This document shows, in pieces, positions 48,477 to 58,413 of a stretch of DNA of 64,000 bases. Under the pieces are notes generated by a model that saw only the letters and a list, made by a program, of their open reading frames with translations, was not told the DNA's origin and searched no databases. Source of the DNA: Ignavibacteria bacterium (GTDB lineage: Bacteria; Bacteroidota; Ignavibacteria; Ignavibacteriales; SURF-24); assembly GCA_025612375.1 (NCBI GenBank), contig JAAXKN010000027.1, positions 1-64,000 on the forward strand. Direction: 5' to 3'. Positions within the stretch are counted from its first letter, which is position 1. The number at the start of each line of letters is the position of its first letter. The position numbers were made by a program, and so were the translations under genes.

Positions 48477-50024
48477 ATGAAAGTTAAGCCGTTCAAAAAC
48501 GAACCCATTCAGAACTTTAACGACAAAAGGATCCACGCCAAACAGGTGGAGGCTCTTGAAGCCGTTTGCAAAAAATTAGGCAAAACCTATGAGATAATGA
48601 TTGGAGGAAAGAAGGTAAAAACTGAAAGCAAGCTTAATTCCTATAACCCTTCAAATAAGGACGAGATCGTAGCTTCGTTCTATAAGGGCACAAAGGAACT
48701 TGCCGACAGGGCAATCAGAGAAGCTGCAAAAAAATTCGAACAGTGGAAGCTTACCCCTGCAGAAGAAAGAGCAGCAATACTCTTCAGGGCAGCTGAAATA
48801 GCAAAAAGAAGAAGGTTTGAAATAAATGCATGGATGATCTATGAAGCCGGAAAAAACTTTGTTGAGGCTGACGCCGACACGGCAGAAGCAATTGACTTCA
48901 TGGAATTCTACGCCCGCGAAATGCTCCGCTACGCCGAAAAGCAGCCTATTACTCCTATAAAGGGTGAAGAAAATGAACTGGTTTATATCCCTCTTGGCGT
49001 AGGCGTTGTCGTTCCGCCTTGGAACTTCCCCTTTGCAATCTTAGTCGGCATGTCTTCGGCCGCAATTGTAACAGGAAACACAGTTGTTCTTAAGCCTTCA
49101 AGCGATACTCCTATGATGGGTAGGCTTTATTATGAAATCATGCAGGAAGCAGGCCTTCCGGCAGGTGTGCTTAACTTCCTCCCCGGCTCAGGCGGAGAAG
49201 TAGGCGACACTCTGGTTTCACACCCCCTGACACGTTTTGTTTCCTTTACAGGCTCAATGGAAGTAGGTATTCATATCAATCAGCTCGCTGCCGGGGTTCA
49301 GCCCGGACAGAAATGGCTTAAGAGAGTTGTTGCCGAAATGGGCGGAAAGGACTCAATTATTGTCGACAGCGAAACCAACGTTGACGAAGCCGTTAAAGGC
49401 GTTGTAACTTCAGCCTTCGGCTTCCAGGGACAAAAATGCTCAGCATGCTCAAGAGCTATTGTTGATTCTAAAGTTTATAACGAATTTGTTTCAAAGCTGA
49501 AAGACGCGGTTTCAAAGCTCCAGGTAGGCCCTGCTACAGATAACGTTGCCATGGGTCCTGTAATTAATGAATCGGCCAGAAAAAACATCCTTTCCTACAT
49601 TGAAGCCGGCAAAAAAGAAGGCAAGCTTCTCGTTGGCGGCGGAGCTTCAGACGGAAACGGATTCTTTATTAAGCCGACTGTTATTGTTGACGTAAAACCG
49701 GATGCAAAAATCTCAAAAGAAGAGATCTTCGGACCTGTTCTTGCCGTAATTAAAGCCCGTAATTTCGATAACGCACTTGAAATTGCAAACAATACACAGT
49801 ACGGCCTTACAGGCGCGGTCTACACAGACAACCGCGAAAAACTTGAAAAGGCAAGAAAGCACTTCTTCGTTGGCAACCTTTATTTCAACAGGAAATGCAC
49901 AGGTGCAATGGTTGGCGGCCATCCTTTCGGCGGCTTTAACATGTCAGGCACCGATAGCAAGGCAGGCGGAAGGGACTATCTGCTCCTTTTCATGCAGGCC
50001 AAGGCTATCAGCGAAAAAATTTAG
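48477..50024 (+). CDS. pruA: L-glutamate gamma-semialdehyde (P5C) dehydrogenase
   Basis: This aldehyde dehydrogenase oxidises glutamate semialdehyde to glutamate with NAD, the last step of proline or arginine catabolism. [10 protein letters not shown], the Glu in VAEMGGKDS and catalytic Cys321 in GQKCSACSR are present. The end [19 protein letters not shown] matches the monofunctional RocA/PruA type of about 515 residues. AGGAG lies 8 bases before the ATG. No proline dehydrogenase is adjacent. The stop codon lies within a 16-bp tandem repeat. Confidence 0.92.
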   Translation: MKVKPFKNEPIQNFNDKRIHAKQVEALEAVCKKLGKTYEIMIGGKKVKTESKLNSYNPSNKDEIVASFYKGTKELADRAIREAAKKFEQWKLTPAEERAAILFRAAEIAKRRRFEINAWMIYEAGKNFVEADADTAEAIDFMEFYAREMLRYAEKQPITPIKGEENELVYIPLGVGVVVPPWNFPFAILVGMSSAAIVTGNTVVLKPSSDTPMMGRLYYEIMQEAGLPAGVLNFLPGSGGEVGDTLVSHPLTRFVSFTGSMEVGIHINQLAAGVQPGQKWLKRVVAEMGGKDSIIVDSETNVDEAVKGVVTSAFGFQGQKCSACSRAIVDSKVYNEFVSKLKDAVSKLQVGPATDNVAMGPVINESARKNILSYIEAGKKEGKLLVGGGASDGNGFFIKPTVIVDVKPDAKISKEEIFGPVLAVIKARNFDNALEIANNTQYGLTGAVYTDNREKLEKARKHFFVGNLYFNRKCTGAMVGGHPFGGFNMSGTDSKAGGRDYLLLFMQAKAISEKI

Positions 50025-50085
50025 TTCTTTACATTATTTAGTTTTTTACAGTATTAGTTCTCTTTTACCTTAGTTCTCTTTAACA
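50021..50085 (+). repeat. Four degenerate tandem copies of a 16-bp unit after pruA
   Basis: Copies start at 50021, 50038, 50054 and 50070, each beginning TTAGTT and followed by a T-rich stretch (for example TTAGTTCTCTTTTACC and TTAGTTCTCTTTAACA). The first copy contains the pruA stop codon TAG. Copies 3 and 4 differ at two positions. Confidence 0.7.
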
Positions 50086-50106
50086 CTTGAAATAACAGAT
50101 TATGCG

Positions 50107-50150
50107 GCGGCTTTTCCCTTAAGAATCAATTCTTTAGGAGAAGCCGCTTT
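50107..50150 (+). terminator. Terminator-like hairpin between pruA and sucC
   Basis: GCGGCTT at 50107 pairs with AAGCCGC ending at 50147. The stem continues inward with bulges to AAGAAT/ATTCTT. It is followed by TTTAT only, so it may act as an attenuator ahead of sucC. Confidence 0.55.
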
Positions 50151-50183
50151 ATAAAAAAATCTTATTCAACCGAGGGAAAACAG

Positions 50184-51344
50184 ATGAAAATTCATGAGTA
50201 TCAGGCAAAAGAAATTTTTCGTAAGTTCAACGTTCCTGTTCCAAAAGGGAAAGTTGCTTTTTCAGTAGAAGAAGCCGTAGAGGCTGCCCGGGAAATTGGC
50301 GGCAGCGTCTGGGTCGTCAAGGCACAGATCCACGCAGGCGGCCGCGGCAAGGGCGGCGGCGTAAAGCTGGCTAAAAGCCTGGATGAAGTTAAGGAACTGG
50401 CCGGCCAGATCCTTGGTATGACGCTCGTTACACACCAGACAGGCCCCGAAGGCAAGCTCGTAAAACGCCTTCTTATTGAACAGGGCGTTAATATAGACAA
50501 AGAGCTCTATGTCGGCATTACACTCGACCGCGCAAAGTCAAAAGATACCATTATGGTTTCAACCGAAGGGGGCGTTGAAATTGAGAAGGTTGCAGCGGAA
50601 ACTCCAGAGAAAATACTGAAAGAAACCGTTGATCCCGAAGTAGGACTGCAGCCCTACCAGGCAAGAAAACTCGCCTTCGGACTCGGGCTTTCGGGCCTTC
50701 AGAACAAAAATGCAGTTAAGTTCCTTACCTCGCTCTATAAGGTTTATCAGGCAACTGACGCTTCCCTTGCCGAGATCAACCCTCTGGTTGTGACAAAAGA
50801 AGGCGAGGTTATTGCACTCGACGCTAAAATGAATTTTGACGACAATGCCCTCTTCCGCCACCCTGATATTGTGGAATACAGGGACCTGGATGAGGAAGAC
50901 CAGCTTGAAATTGAAGCCTCAAAGTTCAACCTCAACTATATTAAGCTCGACGGCAACGTTGGCTGTATGGTTAACGGAGCAGGCCTTGCAATGGCTACAA
51001 TGGATATTATTAAGCTTGCCGGCGGTGAACCGGCTAATTTCCTGGACGTCGGCGGTACGGCAAACAAGGAAACAGTTGCAAACGGCTTCAAGATCATTCT
51101 GTCGGATCCTAATGTTAAGGCCATACTTATAAACATCTTCGGCGGTATTGTCAGATGCGACCGTGTGGCTCAGGGCGTAATTGACGCTGTAAATGAAATT
51201 CACGTGGAAGTGCCTATTGTTGTGCGCCTTGAAGGTACAAACGCCCGTGAGGCAGGCGAACTGCTTCAAAAGTCAGGCCTGAATTTTGAAGTAGCCAAAA
51301 GCCTCAGGGAGGCCGCAGAAAAAGTAACCGCGGTACTGCACTAA
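50184..51344 (+). CDS. sucC: Succinyl-CoA ligase (ADP-forming) subunit beta
   Basis: SucC carries the ATP-grasp site of the TCA-cycle enzyme that makes ATP from succinyl-CoA. [49 protein letters not shown]-like and [10 protein letters not shown] segments are present. The length of 386 residues is normal. GAGGG lies 7 bases before the ATG. The alpha-subunit gene sucD does not follow; a terminator and a TPR gene do. Confidence 0.97.
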   Translation: MKIHEYQAKEIFRKFNVPVPKGKVAFSVEEAVEAAREIGGSVWVVKAQIHAGGRGKGGGVKLAKSLDEVKELAGQILGMTLVTHQTGPEGKLVKRLLIEQGVNIDKELYVGITLDRAKSKDTIMVSTEGGVEIEKVAAETPEKILKETVDPEVGLQPYQARKLAFGLGLSGLQNKNAVKFLTSLYKVYQATDASLAEINPLVVTKEGEVIALDAKMNFDDNALFRHPDIVEYRDLDEEDQLEIEASKFNLNYIKLDGNVGCMVNGAGLAMATMDIIKLAGGEPANFLDVGGTANKETVANGFKIILSDPNVKAILINIFGGIVRCDRVAQGVIDAVNEIHVEVPIVVRLEGTNAREAGELLQKSGLNFEVAKSLREAAEKVTAVLH

Positions 51345-51416
51345 AACACACTGAAAAGCTGTAAAACAGGCAAAAAAACAAGTATATTCCACAAAATATA
51401 TTTCAAAAACTTCACC

Positions 51417-51445
51417 AAAGGCGGAACTATCCGCCTTTCTTTTTG
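51417..51445 (+). terminator. Rho-independent terminator after sucC
   Basis: AAAGGCGG pairs with CCGCCTTT around a 6-base loop and is followed by CTTTTT. Confidence 0.88.
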
Positions 51446-51501
51446 ATTTATCATATTACATTCCGGGCATAATTAATTACTTATTATTACGGAAAGTTAT
51501 C

Positions 51502-51533
51502 TTGCAGTTTAATTGCTCATTATGTTATATTTC
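51502..51533 (+). promoter_or_regulatory. Promoter of the TPR-aroE pair
   Basis: TTG (51502-51504) is followed after 21 bases by TATATTTC (51526-51533), close to TAnnTTTG. Transcription would begin about 50 bases before the TPR start codon. Confidence 0.55.
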
Positions 51534-51591
51534 AACTTGATTTTGAGCAGACAGAATAATAGATTTTCACCTAAGGTAAACTGGAGTTAGA

Positions 51592-53013
51592 ATGAATTAT
51601 TCCGATGATAAATTCGGAAACAGTGGCGATGATTATTTCTTTGATGAAAAAGAGCTGAAGGAAAAGATTGAAAAATACAGAAACCTTATAGCTGAAGGGG
51701 CCATTTTCATTTACATGGAATCAATTGAGGAGCTCATTGAGGCATGCCTGGACTACGACTATACCGAAGACGGGCTCTATTTTACGAATGCTCTGCTGGA
51801 AATTGCTCCTTATAATTCAGAACTGTGGCAGTTTAAGGGAATTTTCCTGAATAATTCCTTTGAGTTCGATGAAGCCTATAACTGCTTCAACCGGGCATTG
51901 TCCATGAATCCGAATGATGCTGAAACTCTTATTAATAAAGCTATGGCTGAAGACAATTTAGGCCTTGTCGAAGAAGCCATGGAGTCTCTTGAAACGGCAC
52001 TCAGATTTGAACCCGGGAACGAGGAAGCTCATTTTTCGCTGGGCGTCATTTATGAAAGAGACGAAAAATATGATCTGGCCATCAGTCACTTTAAAAAAGC
52101 AGTCGAAGCTGACCCCGAATACGGCGAGGCTTTCTATGAACTGGGATACTGCTATGAGGATACAGGAAATTACGAAAAATCACTTGAAGCATATAACAAA
52201 TTCCTGGATCTTGAACCCTACAGCGTAACCGGCTGGTATAACCGCGGAATTATTCAGATCCGAATGAGTAACTATAAGGAAGCTGTGGATAATTTTGAAC
52301 TTGCGCTCGCACTTAAAGAAGATTTCTGCAATGCATGGTTCAATATGGGGATCGCTCTTGCCAACCTGGGACAGCTGACCGAGGCCCTGGAGGCCTTCCA
52401 GAAGGCTGCCGGACTTGACAAGACTGATGAAGCTATTTTCTTCAATATCGGACAGATCTATGAGGAACTCGACGACCTTGAAGGGGCAATTAATAATTAC
52501 ACCGAAGCAATAAAGTGTAAAAGCGATTACTTTGAGGCTTTTCTGGCCAGAGGATTCTGCTTTAGCAGCCTGGGCAGACTTCACATGGCGCTCAAGGATT
52601 ACAATACTGCCATAAAACTCAACGACTCTTCACCGGACGCATGGATTGCAAAGGGCGATCTGGACCTTTCCTTAGGCAAACTGGACGAGGCGGCTGAAAG
52701 CTATAAAAGCGCCCTTTCAACCGATCCGGAAAATTACCAGATCTGGTTCAAACTGGCTGAAATCGATCTTGAGATCGGCAACTGGACTGAAGGCATGACG
52801 GCATATAACGAATGCATTAAGCTTAATCCTTCAGACGCAAACTCGTATTACGGCAAGGCAAAGGTAAATTTCATACTGAGCAAGACTCAGGAAGCTATCG
52901 AATGCCTTAAGAATGCCTTCAGGCTTGATCCTTCAATTAAGAAGGAGTTTGCAAAGGAATATCCTGAAATAAAGGCTTCCAAACTGTTTAGAAAATTACT
53001 CGACGAAAACTAA
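51592..53013 (+). CDS. Tetratricopeptide-repeat protein
   Basis: The 473-residue acidic protein has no signal peptide. About ten to twelve 34-residue TPR units run from near residue 70 to 440 (for example NEEAHFSLGVIYERDEKYDL, FYELGYCYEDTGNYEKSLEA). Such proteins are usually scaffolds for protein complexes; its partner is unknown. GGAG lies 5 bases before the ATG. aroE begins 21 bases after its stop, so the two are probably cotranscribed. Confidence 0.88.
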   Translation: MNYSDDKFGNSGDDYFFDEKELKEKIEKYRNLIAEGAIFIYMESIEELIEACLDYDYTEDGLYFTNALLEIAPYNSELWQFKGIFLNNSFEFDEAYNCFNRALSMNPNDAETLINKAMAEDNLGLVEEAMESLETALRFEPGNEEAHFSLGVIYERDEKYDLAISHFKKAVEADPEYGEAFYELGYCYEDTGNYEKSLEAYNKFLDLEPYSVTGWYNRGIIQIRMSNYKEAVDNFELALALKEDFCNAWFNMGIALANLGQLTEALEAFQKAAGLDKTDEAIFFNIGQIYEELDDLEGAINNYTEAIKCKSDYFEAFLARGFCFSSLGRLHMALKDYNTAIKLNDSSPDAWIAKGDLDLSLGKLDEAAESYKSALSTDPENYQIWFKLAEIDLEIGNWTEGMTAYNECIKLNPSDANSYYGKAKVNFILSKTQEAIECLKNAFRLDPSIKKEFAKEYPEIKASKLFRKLLDEN

Positions 53014-53034
53014 TACATCTATTAAATACACTTT

Positions 53035-53919
53035 ATGACATCATACAACAAATTCAATCTGGAGACACAGATTATCGGCATCATCGGCCATCCGATCAGA
53101 CATACTTATTCACCGCTGATGCACAATATATCATTTGAACTGAAAAACCTGAATTACATATATCTTCCTTTTGACGTGCCTTTTAATACGCTTAAGGCTG
53201 CAATAAACGGCATGGTGGCACTCGGCATCAAGGGGTTCAATATAACACTCCCCCACAAGGAAAACATCATTCAGTACCTGAAAAATGTTTCTGAAGAGGC
53301 CAGCGTCATTGGAGCCGTTAATACAGTCGTAAACGACAGCGGTACACTAAGCGGCTATAATACAGACGTCTACGGCATTACAGAATCGCTTATGCCGTAT
53401 AAGGACGAGCTTATGGGTGCAGATAACGTCACCGTCGTCGGCGCCGGCGGAGCGGCTAGAAGCGCAGTCTACGCCCTCATAAGAAACTTCCGCCCGAAGA
53501 ATATAAACATTATTAACAGGACTGACCAGAAAGCTGAAAGCCTCAAGGAATACTTCTACTCCAAGATGCATTTTAGCAATATCTGCTCATATGAACTTGT
53601 ACCTTTTGACCTTGTGGATGTGTTCAAAGATTCCAAACTTATAATCAATGCCACATCCGTCGGCATGAGCCCTAATGTTGATGATGCTATTACAACAATC
53701 CCGCAGTCGTTTACTAAAGGACAGATAGTTTTTGATTTTGTATACAATCCGCTTCAGACAAAGCTCCTGCGTATTGCTGAAATTGAAGGCGCTACGGTTA
53801 TTGACGGGCTTAAGATGCTGGTCTATCAGGGAGCAAAATCCTTTGAACTCTGGACCGGAGAGGAGATGCCTGTTGAACAGATACTAAAAGCCTTAAAGCT
53901 CTACATTTCCACGAACTGA
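53035..53919 (+). CDS. aroE: Shikimate dehydrogenase (NADP+)
   Basis: AroE reduces 3-dehydroshikimate in aromatic amino-acid synthesis. The substrate site HTYSP has Thr in place of the usual first Ser. Catalytic Lys75 lies in NITLPHKENI, and GAGGAARSAVYAL is the NADP-binding loop. DGLKMLVYQGAKSFELWTG closes the family pattern. The length is 294 residues. No other aro genes are nearby. Confidence 0.95.
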   Translation: MTSYNKFNLETQIIGIIGHPIRHTYSPLMHNISFELKNLNYIYLPFDVPFNTLKAAINGMVALGIKGFNITLPHKENIIQYLKNVSEEASVIGAVNTVVNDSGTLSGYNTDVYGITESLMPYKDELMGADNVTVVGAGGAARSAVYALIRNFRPKNINIINRTDQKAESLKEYFYSKMHFSNICSYELVPFDLVDVFKDSKLIINATSVGMSPNVDDAITTIPQSFTKGQIVFDFVYNPLQTKLLRIAEIEGATVIDGLKMLVYQGAKSFELWTGEEMPVEQILKALKLYISTN

Positions 53920-53941
53920 ACTATAGGCAGTTAAATTTAAT

Positions 53942-53972
53942 AAAAGCGGATCACTTCTGATCCGCTTTTTTC
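53942..53972. terminator. Bidirectional terminator after aroE
   Basis: AAAAGCGGATCA pairs with TGATCCGCTTTT around a CTTC loop, with T-runs available on both strands. It lies between the convergent aroE and aminotransferase genes. Confidence 0.92.
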
Positions 53973-53986
53973 ATATAAATTTATGG

Positions 53987-55177
53987 CTACTTTAATTTTC
54001 CCAGTGCCGAAATAATTCTGTCCACCCCTTCAACAATGTTTTCCATGGAAGTAGAGTAAGAAATCCTGATGTGGTCGTCACTTCCGAAGGCTATGCCCGG
54101 CACTACAGCCACTTTGGCTTTTTCAAGAATATAAAGCGCCATATCGCTTGAACTGTTAACTGTGTGCCCGTTAAAACTTTTACCGTAAAAAGAAGACAGG
54201 TCAGGAAAAATATAAAAAGCTCCCGAGGGTCTGGTAGATCTGACACCCGGAACCGAAATGAGCTTTTCGTAAATATAATCCCTTCTTCTTTTGAATTCCT
54301 TATTCATAACCTTTATCGTATCCTGTGGCCCGCTTAAGGCTGCAATGCCGGCATACTGTGAGACTGAAGAAGCCCCCGATGTGCTGTGGCTTTGTATTTT
54401 GGATGCACCTGTTATAATTTCCCTCCGGCAGGCGGCATAACCTATTCTCCAGCCTGTCATGGCGTACGACTTTGAAAGGCCGTTTACAACGGCTGTAAGC
54501 GATTTCAGTTCAGGACTTACCGAAGCCATGCTGGCAAAGGGGATATCGTCATAAATCAGCTTTTCATATACCTCATCCGAAATGACAAATATGTTCTTCT
54601 CTTTTATTACTTCACCCAGGGCTTCAAGTTCCTTTTCTGTATAAACAAGACCAGTGGGGTTGGATGGCGAGCATAGTATGAGCGCTTTTGTCTTTTCATT
54701 TATGGCGTCTAACAGGGCATCAGGCATAAGCTTAAAGCCGTCTTCAGCTTTTGTCTGGACTGTAACCGGCTTTCCGCCCGCAATTTTAACCATTTCAGGG
54801 TATGAAACATAATATGGAGCCGGTATCAATACCTCGTCCCCCTCTTCAACCAGCGTCATAACCACATTAAAGAGAGCCTGCTTTGCACCGTTGGAGACCA
54901 GTATCTCTTTTGGGTCATACTCCAGGTTATTTTCACGTTTCAGCTTTTCAGCAATTGCAATCCGGAGCTCAAGCATTCCCTCATTAACAGTGTACTTTGT
55001 AAAGTTATTGTCGATGCCTATTCTTGCAGCTTCTTTTATATGCTCCGGTGTCGGAAAATCGGGCTCACCTACGCTGAAGTCCACCAGGTCGGCACCTTCG
55101 GCTTTTAGTTGTATGGCCTTAGCCGCCACTTTCATTGTTGGTGAGGCCGCAATTTTTTTTATACGTTCTGAGATCAA
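53987..55177 (-). CDS. Class I pyridoxal-phosphate aminotransferase (aspartate aminotransferase-like)
   Basis: The 396-residue enzyme has SVGEPDFPTPEHI, CSPSNPTGLVY and the PLP lysine in NGLSKSYAMTGWRIGYA, followed by the Arg-containing C-terminal segment IRISYSTS. It probably transfers the amino group between aspartate or other amino acids and 2-oxoglutarate. The exact substrate cannot be read from sequence. Confidence 0.9.
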   Translation of the reverse strand: MISERIKKIAASPTMKVAAKAIQLKAEGADLVDFSVGEPDFPTPEHIKEAARIGIDNNFTKYTVNEGMLELRIAIAEKLKRENNLEYDPKEILVSNGAKQALFNVVMTLVEEGDEVLIPAPYYVSYPEMVKIAGGKPVTVQTKAEDGFKLMPDALLDAINEKTKALILCSPSNPTGLVYTEKELEALGEVIKEKNIFVISDEVYEKLIYDDIPFASMASVSPELKSLTAVVNGLSKSYAMTGWRIGYAACRREIITGASKIQSHSTSGASSVSQYAGIAALSGPQDTIKVMNKEFKRRRDYIYEKLISVPGVRSTRPSGAFYIFPDLSSFYGKSFNGHTVNSSSDMALYILEKAKVAVVPGIAFGSDDHIRISYSTSMENIVEGVDRIISALGKLK

Positions 55178-55212
55178 TTTAATTCCGTCCTTTATTTCTG
55201 TCTGTGAAGAGA

Positions 55213-55243
55213 TAAAAATATTTAAATTACTCTAATTGTTCAA
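55213..55243 (-). promoter_or_regulatory. Putative promoter of the aminotransferase gene
   Basis: On the minus strand TTG (55243-55241) is followed after 20 bases by TATTTTTA (55220-55213). The start codon lies about 35 bases downstream. Confidence 0.5.
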
Positions 55244-55270
55244 TTCTTTAATTACTCATTGAAGAAAAAA

Positions 55271-55304
55271 AATCCCCCTTTTCCGCATTTAAGGAAAAGA
55301 GGGA
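55271..55304 (-). terminator. Rho-independent terminator after pckA
   Basis: On the minus strand ATCCCTCTTTTCC pairs with GGAAAAGGGGGAT around a short loop and is followed by eight T. Confidence 0.88.
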
Positions 55305-55333
55305 TCAGACAGGTAAAAGATCTTTCTAACTTT

Positions 55334-56998
55334 TTAAGCTTGCTGAAGGTGTGAGAGTCTCACGGGACCGGCACTAATTACCTCGTGAGTGCAGCCGTTT
55401 TGAAAGAGCTTGAAGTTTTCAATAAACCTGGCTGCAAGCGCGTCGTACTTTTTCCAGTATTCATTCTTGTCGCCCCATGAGTTTGAGGGTTCAAGCACGT
55501 CTTCGGGAACATCCGGGCATGTAAGAGGCACCTCGAATCCGAAAAGCTTATCCCTGCGGTATTCAACGTCGCAGAGCTTTCCTTCCAGGGCTGCATTAAG
55601 CAGGTTACGCGTATGGCGTATGCTTATGCGTTTCCCAACGCCGAAGCGTCCTCCCACCCAGCCGGTATTAACCAGCCAGCAGTTGACGTTGTGCTTTAAC
55701 ATCCTTTGCTTTAACATTTCGGCATATTCAAACGGATGCCGCACCATGAAAGGTGCCCCGAAGCATGCGCTGAACGTAATCTGCGGCTCAATTCCTAAGC
55801 CTATCTCGGTGCCTGCAATTTTTGAGGTGTAGCCGCTTATAAAGTGGTACTGTGCCTGTTCAGGGTTCAGCCTTGCAATTGGCGGCATAACACCCGAGGC
55901 ATCGCAGGTAAGGAATATGATGTTCTTTGGATGCGAGCGGACCATCTTTTCAGGCACAACGTTCGGAATAAATTCCAGCGGGTAGGAAGCACGTGTGTTT
56001 TCCGTAATATGGTCGTCGTTAAGATCTATCATGCGCGAGACGGGATCGTAGACAACGTTTTCCAGTATTGTGCCGAAGCGTTTTGTGCATGCATGAATCT
56101 CCGGCTCATGGTCAGGCGACAGCCTTATTACCTTGGCGTAGCACCCGCTTTCAAAGTTAAAGACACCCTCCCGGCTCCAGCCGTGCTCGTCGTCTCCAAT
56201 AAGCCTTCTTTTCGGGTCGGCTGAAAGAGTGGTTTTACCCGTGCCGGAAAGACCGAAAAATATTGCAACGTCCCCCTCTTTACCCACGTTTGCCGAACAG
56301 TGCATCGGAAGCACGTCACGGAATGTAAGAAGGAAATTCAGGACTGTAAAAACAGACTTCTTTATCTCCCCGCCATAAAGCGAGTTTGCAATAATGCATA
56401 TCCTTTCCGAAAAATTAAGTATTATTGCCGTTTCCGAACGCGTGCCGTCAATAATAGGATCCACCTTAAAGCCCGGCACGGCAATTACCGTAAACTCAGG
56501 CACAAAGTTCTTTAAGACGTTCTGGTCCGGCGTAGTTATGAACATATTGCGAGCAAAAAGGCTGTGCCAGGCTTTTTCAGTAACAATTCTTACCGGAAGC
56601 CGGTACTCAGGGTCGGCTCCTGCGTAGCAGTCCTGCACAAAAAGCTCTTCACCCTGTGCCCATGCCTGAAAACGGTTAAAAAGAGAGTTGAACTTTTCAA
56701 GGCTGAAGGGGCGGTTATAAATTCCCCACCAGATCTTTTCTTCTGTTGATTCTTCCTTTACTATAAACTTATCTGCCGCGGCACGCGCAGTATGTTTACC
56801 CGTATTTACAAGAAGAGGCCCTCCTTTTGAAAGGTGCCCTTCATTTCTGAATATAATTTCTTCATATAAAGCCGGTTCAGGAAGATTCCAGTAAACCCTG
56901 TCAAGATAGTTAATACCCTGGTTTTTCAGCCTGAAATCCGAGGCCAGTTCCATTGCTTCTTTGCTTGCCGGGGTGTTAAATTCTAAATATTTACTCAT
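55334..56998 (-). CDS. pckA: Phosphoenolpyruvate carboxykinase (ATP)
   Basis: PckA converts oxaloacetate and ATP to phosphoenolpyruvate, the entry to gluconeogenesis. The P-loop-like kinase motif GLSGTGKTTLSADP, the metal site RLIGDDEHGW and the substrate segment YGGEIKKSVFT are present, and the length of 554 residues is near normal. Its ATG overlaps the end of the upstream aminotransferase gene by 4 bases. Confidence 0.96.
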   Translation of the reverse strand: MSKYLEFNTPASKEAMELASDFRLKNQGINYLDRVYWNLPEPALYEEIIFRNEGHLSKGGPLLVNTGKHTARAAADKFIVKEESTEEKIWWGIYNRPFSLEKFNSLFNRFQAWAQGEELFVQDCYAGADPEYRLPVRIVTEKAWHSLFARNMFITTPDQNVLKNFVPEFTVIAVPGFKVDPIIDGTRSETAIILNFSERICIIANSLYGGEIKKSVFTVLNFLLTFRDVLPMHCSANVGKEGDVAIFFGLSGTGKTTLSADPKRRLIGDDEHGWSREGVFNFESGCYAKVIRLSPDHEPEIHACTKRFGTILENVVYDPVSRMIDLNDDHITENTRASYPLEFIPNVVPEKMVRSHPKNIIFLTCDASGVMPPIARLNPEQAQYHFISGYTSKIAGTEIGLGIEPQITFSACFGAPFMVRHPFEYAEMLKQRMLKHNVNCWLVNTGWVGGRFGVGKRISIRHTRNLLNAALEGKLCDVEYRRDKLFGFEVPLTCPDVPEDVLEPSNSWGDKNEYWKKYDALAARFIENFKLFQNGCTHEVISAGPVRLSHLQQA

Positions 56999-58212
56999 GA
57001 CCAGTCCCTCACTAATTTACGGTCGCCAATATATAATTCATTTGGTGAATTGGGATCCAGAGCCCACTTCATGCGTTCAATGCCTTCTGTTATATCCTTT
57101 ATCGTACCGCAGTATGAAAGCCTGAGGTAGCCCTCAAGACCGAATTCAGCACCGGGAACGGTTAAGACCTGTACCTTATCGATCAGAAATTCCGAGAGCT
57201 TGTTTGAGCTTTTCATATAATGGCTGAAATCTGCAAAGCAGTAGAATGTGCCGTCGGGCTTTGTTACTCTAACACCCTCAAAAGAGTTCAGCTGATCGAT
57301 CATTACGTTGCGGTTGTTTTCAAGCGTGCATCTTAGGCTTTCGACGCTGGACTGTACGCCGTTAAGCGCGCCTACGGCTGCCTGCTGTAGGACAACGGAA
57401 GGGCCTGAAGTCTGGTGCCCCTGTATATTTGTCATTGCCTCAATTAGCTTCTTGCTTCCAACAGCCCAGCCGATCCTGAAGCCTGTCATGGCGTACTGCT
57501 TTGAAATTCCGTTTATAACAATGAGCTTTGAATTTTCAGTCAGGTCCTTTGCGTAATCGTAGCAGCTGAGGGGCTTTCTGTTGTCGAAAATGAGGCGGTG
57601 GTAGATGTCATCCATAATAAGGTAAAGGTCGCGTCTTTCGCAGAAGTCCACTATGTCCGCTATAAATTCTTCTGTATACATGACGCCCGTAGGATTATTC
57701 GGGCTGTTGATAATAACGGCTTTTGTGTAGGAACCAACTCTCTGTTCAATATCCTGTATTGTGGGGTAAAATGTCCCGTCCTCGGGCAGTGCCGGAACGC
57801 CTATAGCTCCGCAGAGCTTGGCCATTTCAGGGTAACTCACCCAGTAAGGGGCAGGATAAATTACTTCTTCCTGGGGGTTTAGAATTGCCTGCAGTGCCAC
57901 CATTATAGCCTGTTTGGCGCCGCCTGAGGCCATAACGTTAAGAGGTGAAACTTTTCTGTGGTAAAATTCTTCGGTATAGCGAATAACTGCTTTCTTTAAG
58001 GCAGGAATACCATCGGCCGGGGTATACCTGACTTCACCTGAATTAAGGTTAGCTACGGCTGAAAGCAAGGCATCCATGGGAGCTTTGCTCTTGGGCTCGC
58101 CTCCGCCCAGGTGGATTACCGGATCACCCTTCTCTCTTAATATGGCAGCTTTCTCATTAAGCTTAAGAGTAGGTGAAGCCGAAATAGTTCTGGCAATTTG
58201 ACTTAGACTCAT
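56995..58212 (-). CDS. Class I pyridoxal-phosphate aminotransferase
   Basis: The 405-residue enzyme has NSPNNPTGVMY and the PLP lysine in NGISKQYAMTGFRIGWAVG. It resembles, but is clearly distinct from, the aminotransferase at 53987. Its stop overlaps the pckA start (ATGA), so the two proteins are probably coupled in translation. The substrate is unknown; oxaloacetate-yielding transamination would fit the partner gene. Confidence 0.9.
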   Translation of the reverse strand: MSLSQIARTISASPTLKLNEKAAILREKGDPVIHLGGGEPKSKAPMDALLSAVANLNSGEVRYTPADGIPALKKAVIRYTEEFYHRKVSPLNVMASGGAKQAIMVALQAILNPQEEVIYPAPYWVSYPEMAKLCGAIGVPALPEDGTFYPTIQDIEQRVGSYTKAVIINSPNNPTGVMYTEEFIADIVDFCERRDLYLIMDDIYHRLIFDNRKPLSCYDYAKDLTENSKLIVINGISKQYAMTGFRIGWAVGSKKLIEAMTNIQGHQTSGPSVVLQQAAVGALNGVQSSVESLRCTLENNRNVMIDQLNSFEGVRVTKPDGTFYCFADFSHYMKSSNKLSEFLIDKVQVLTVPGAEFGLEGYLRLSYCGTIKDITEGIERMKWALDPNSPNELYIGDRKLVRDWS

Positions 58213-58413
58213 TGAACACCCTTTGTTTATTTATAAAGAAAACTCACGAGTGCAATTTATTACTGCCTTCACTTTCCAAGCGGCTTTTTTGCTTTTAGAT
58301 TTTTCCGGGATTTTTTTGAACCCTGGTGTGAGAGCAATACTACTAAAGAACAAATTAATTTAAGAACAAATTTTTGAGAACAGTAGTCCATGTAGAAAAG
58401 CCATGATATAATG

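Noticed and set aside
58338-58370. Direct repeat AAGAACAAATT twice before coaD
   Set aside because: Two short AT-rich copies only; likely chance.
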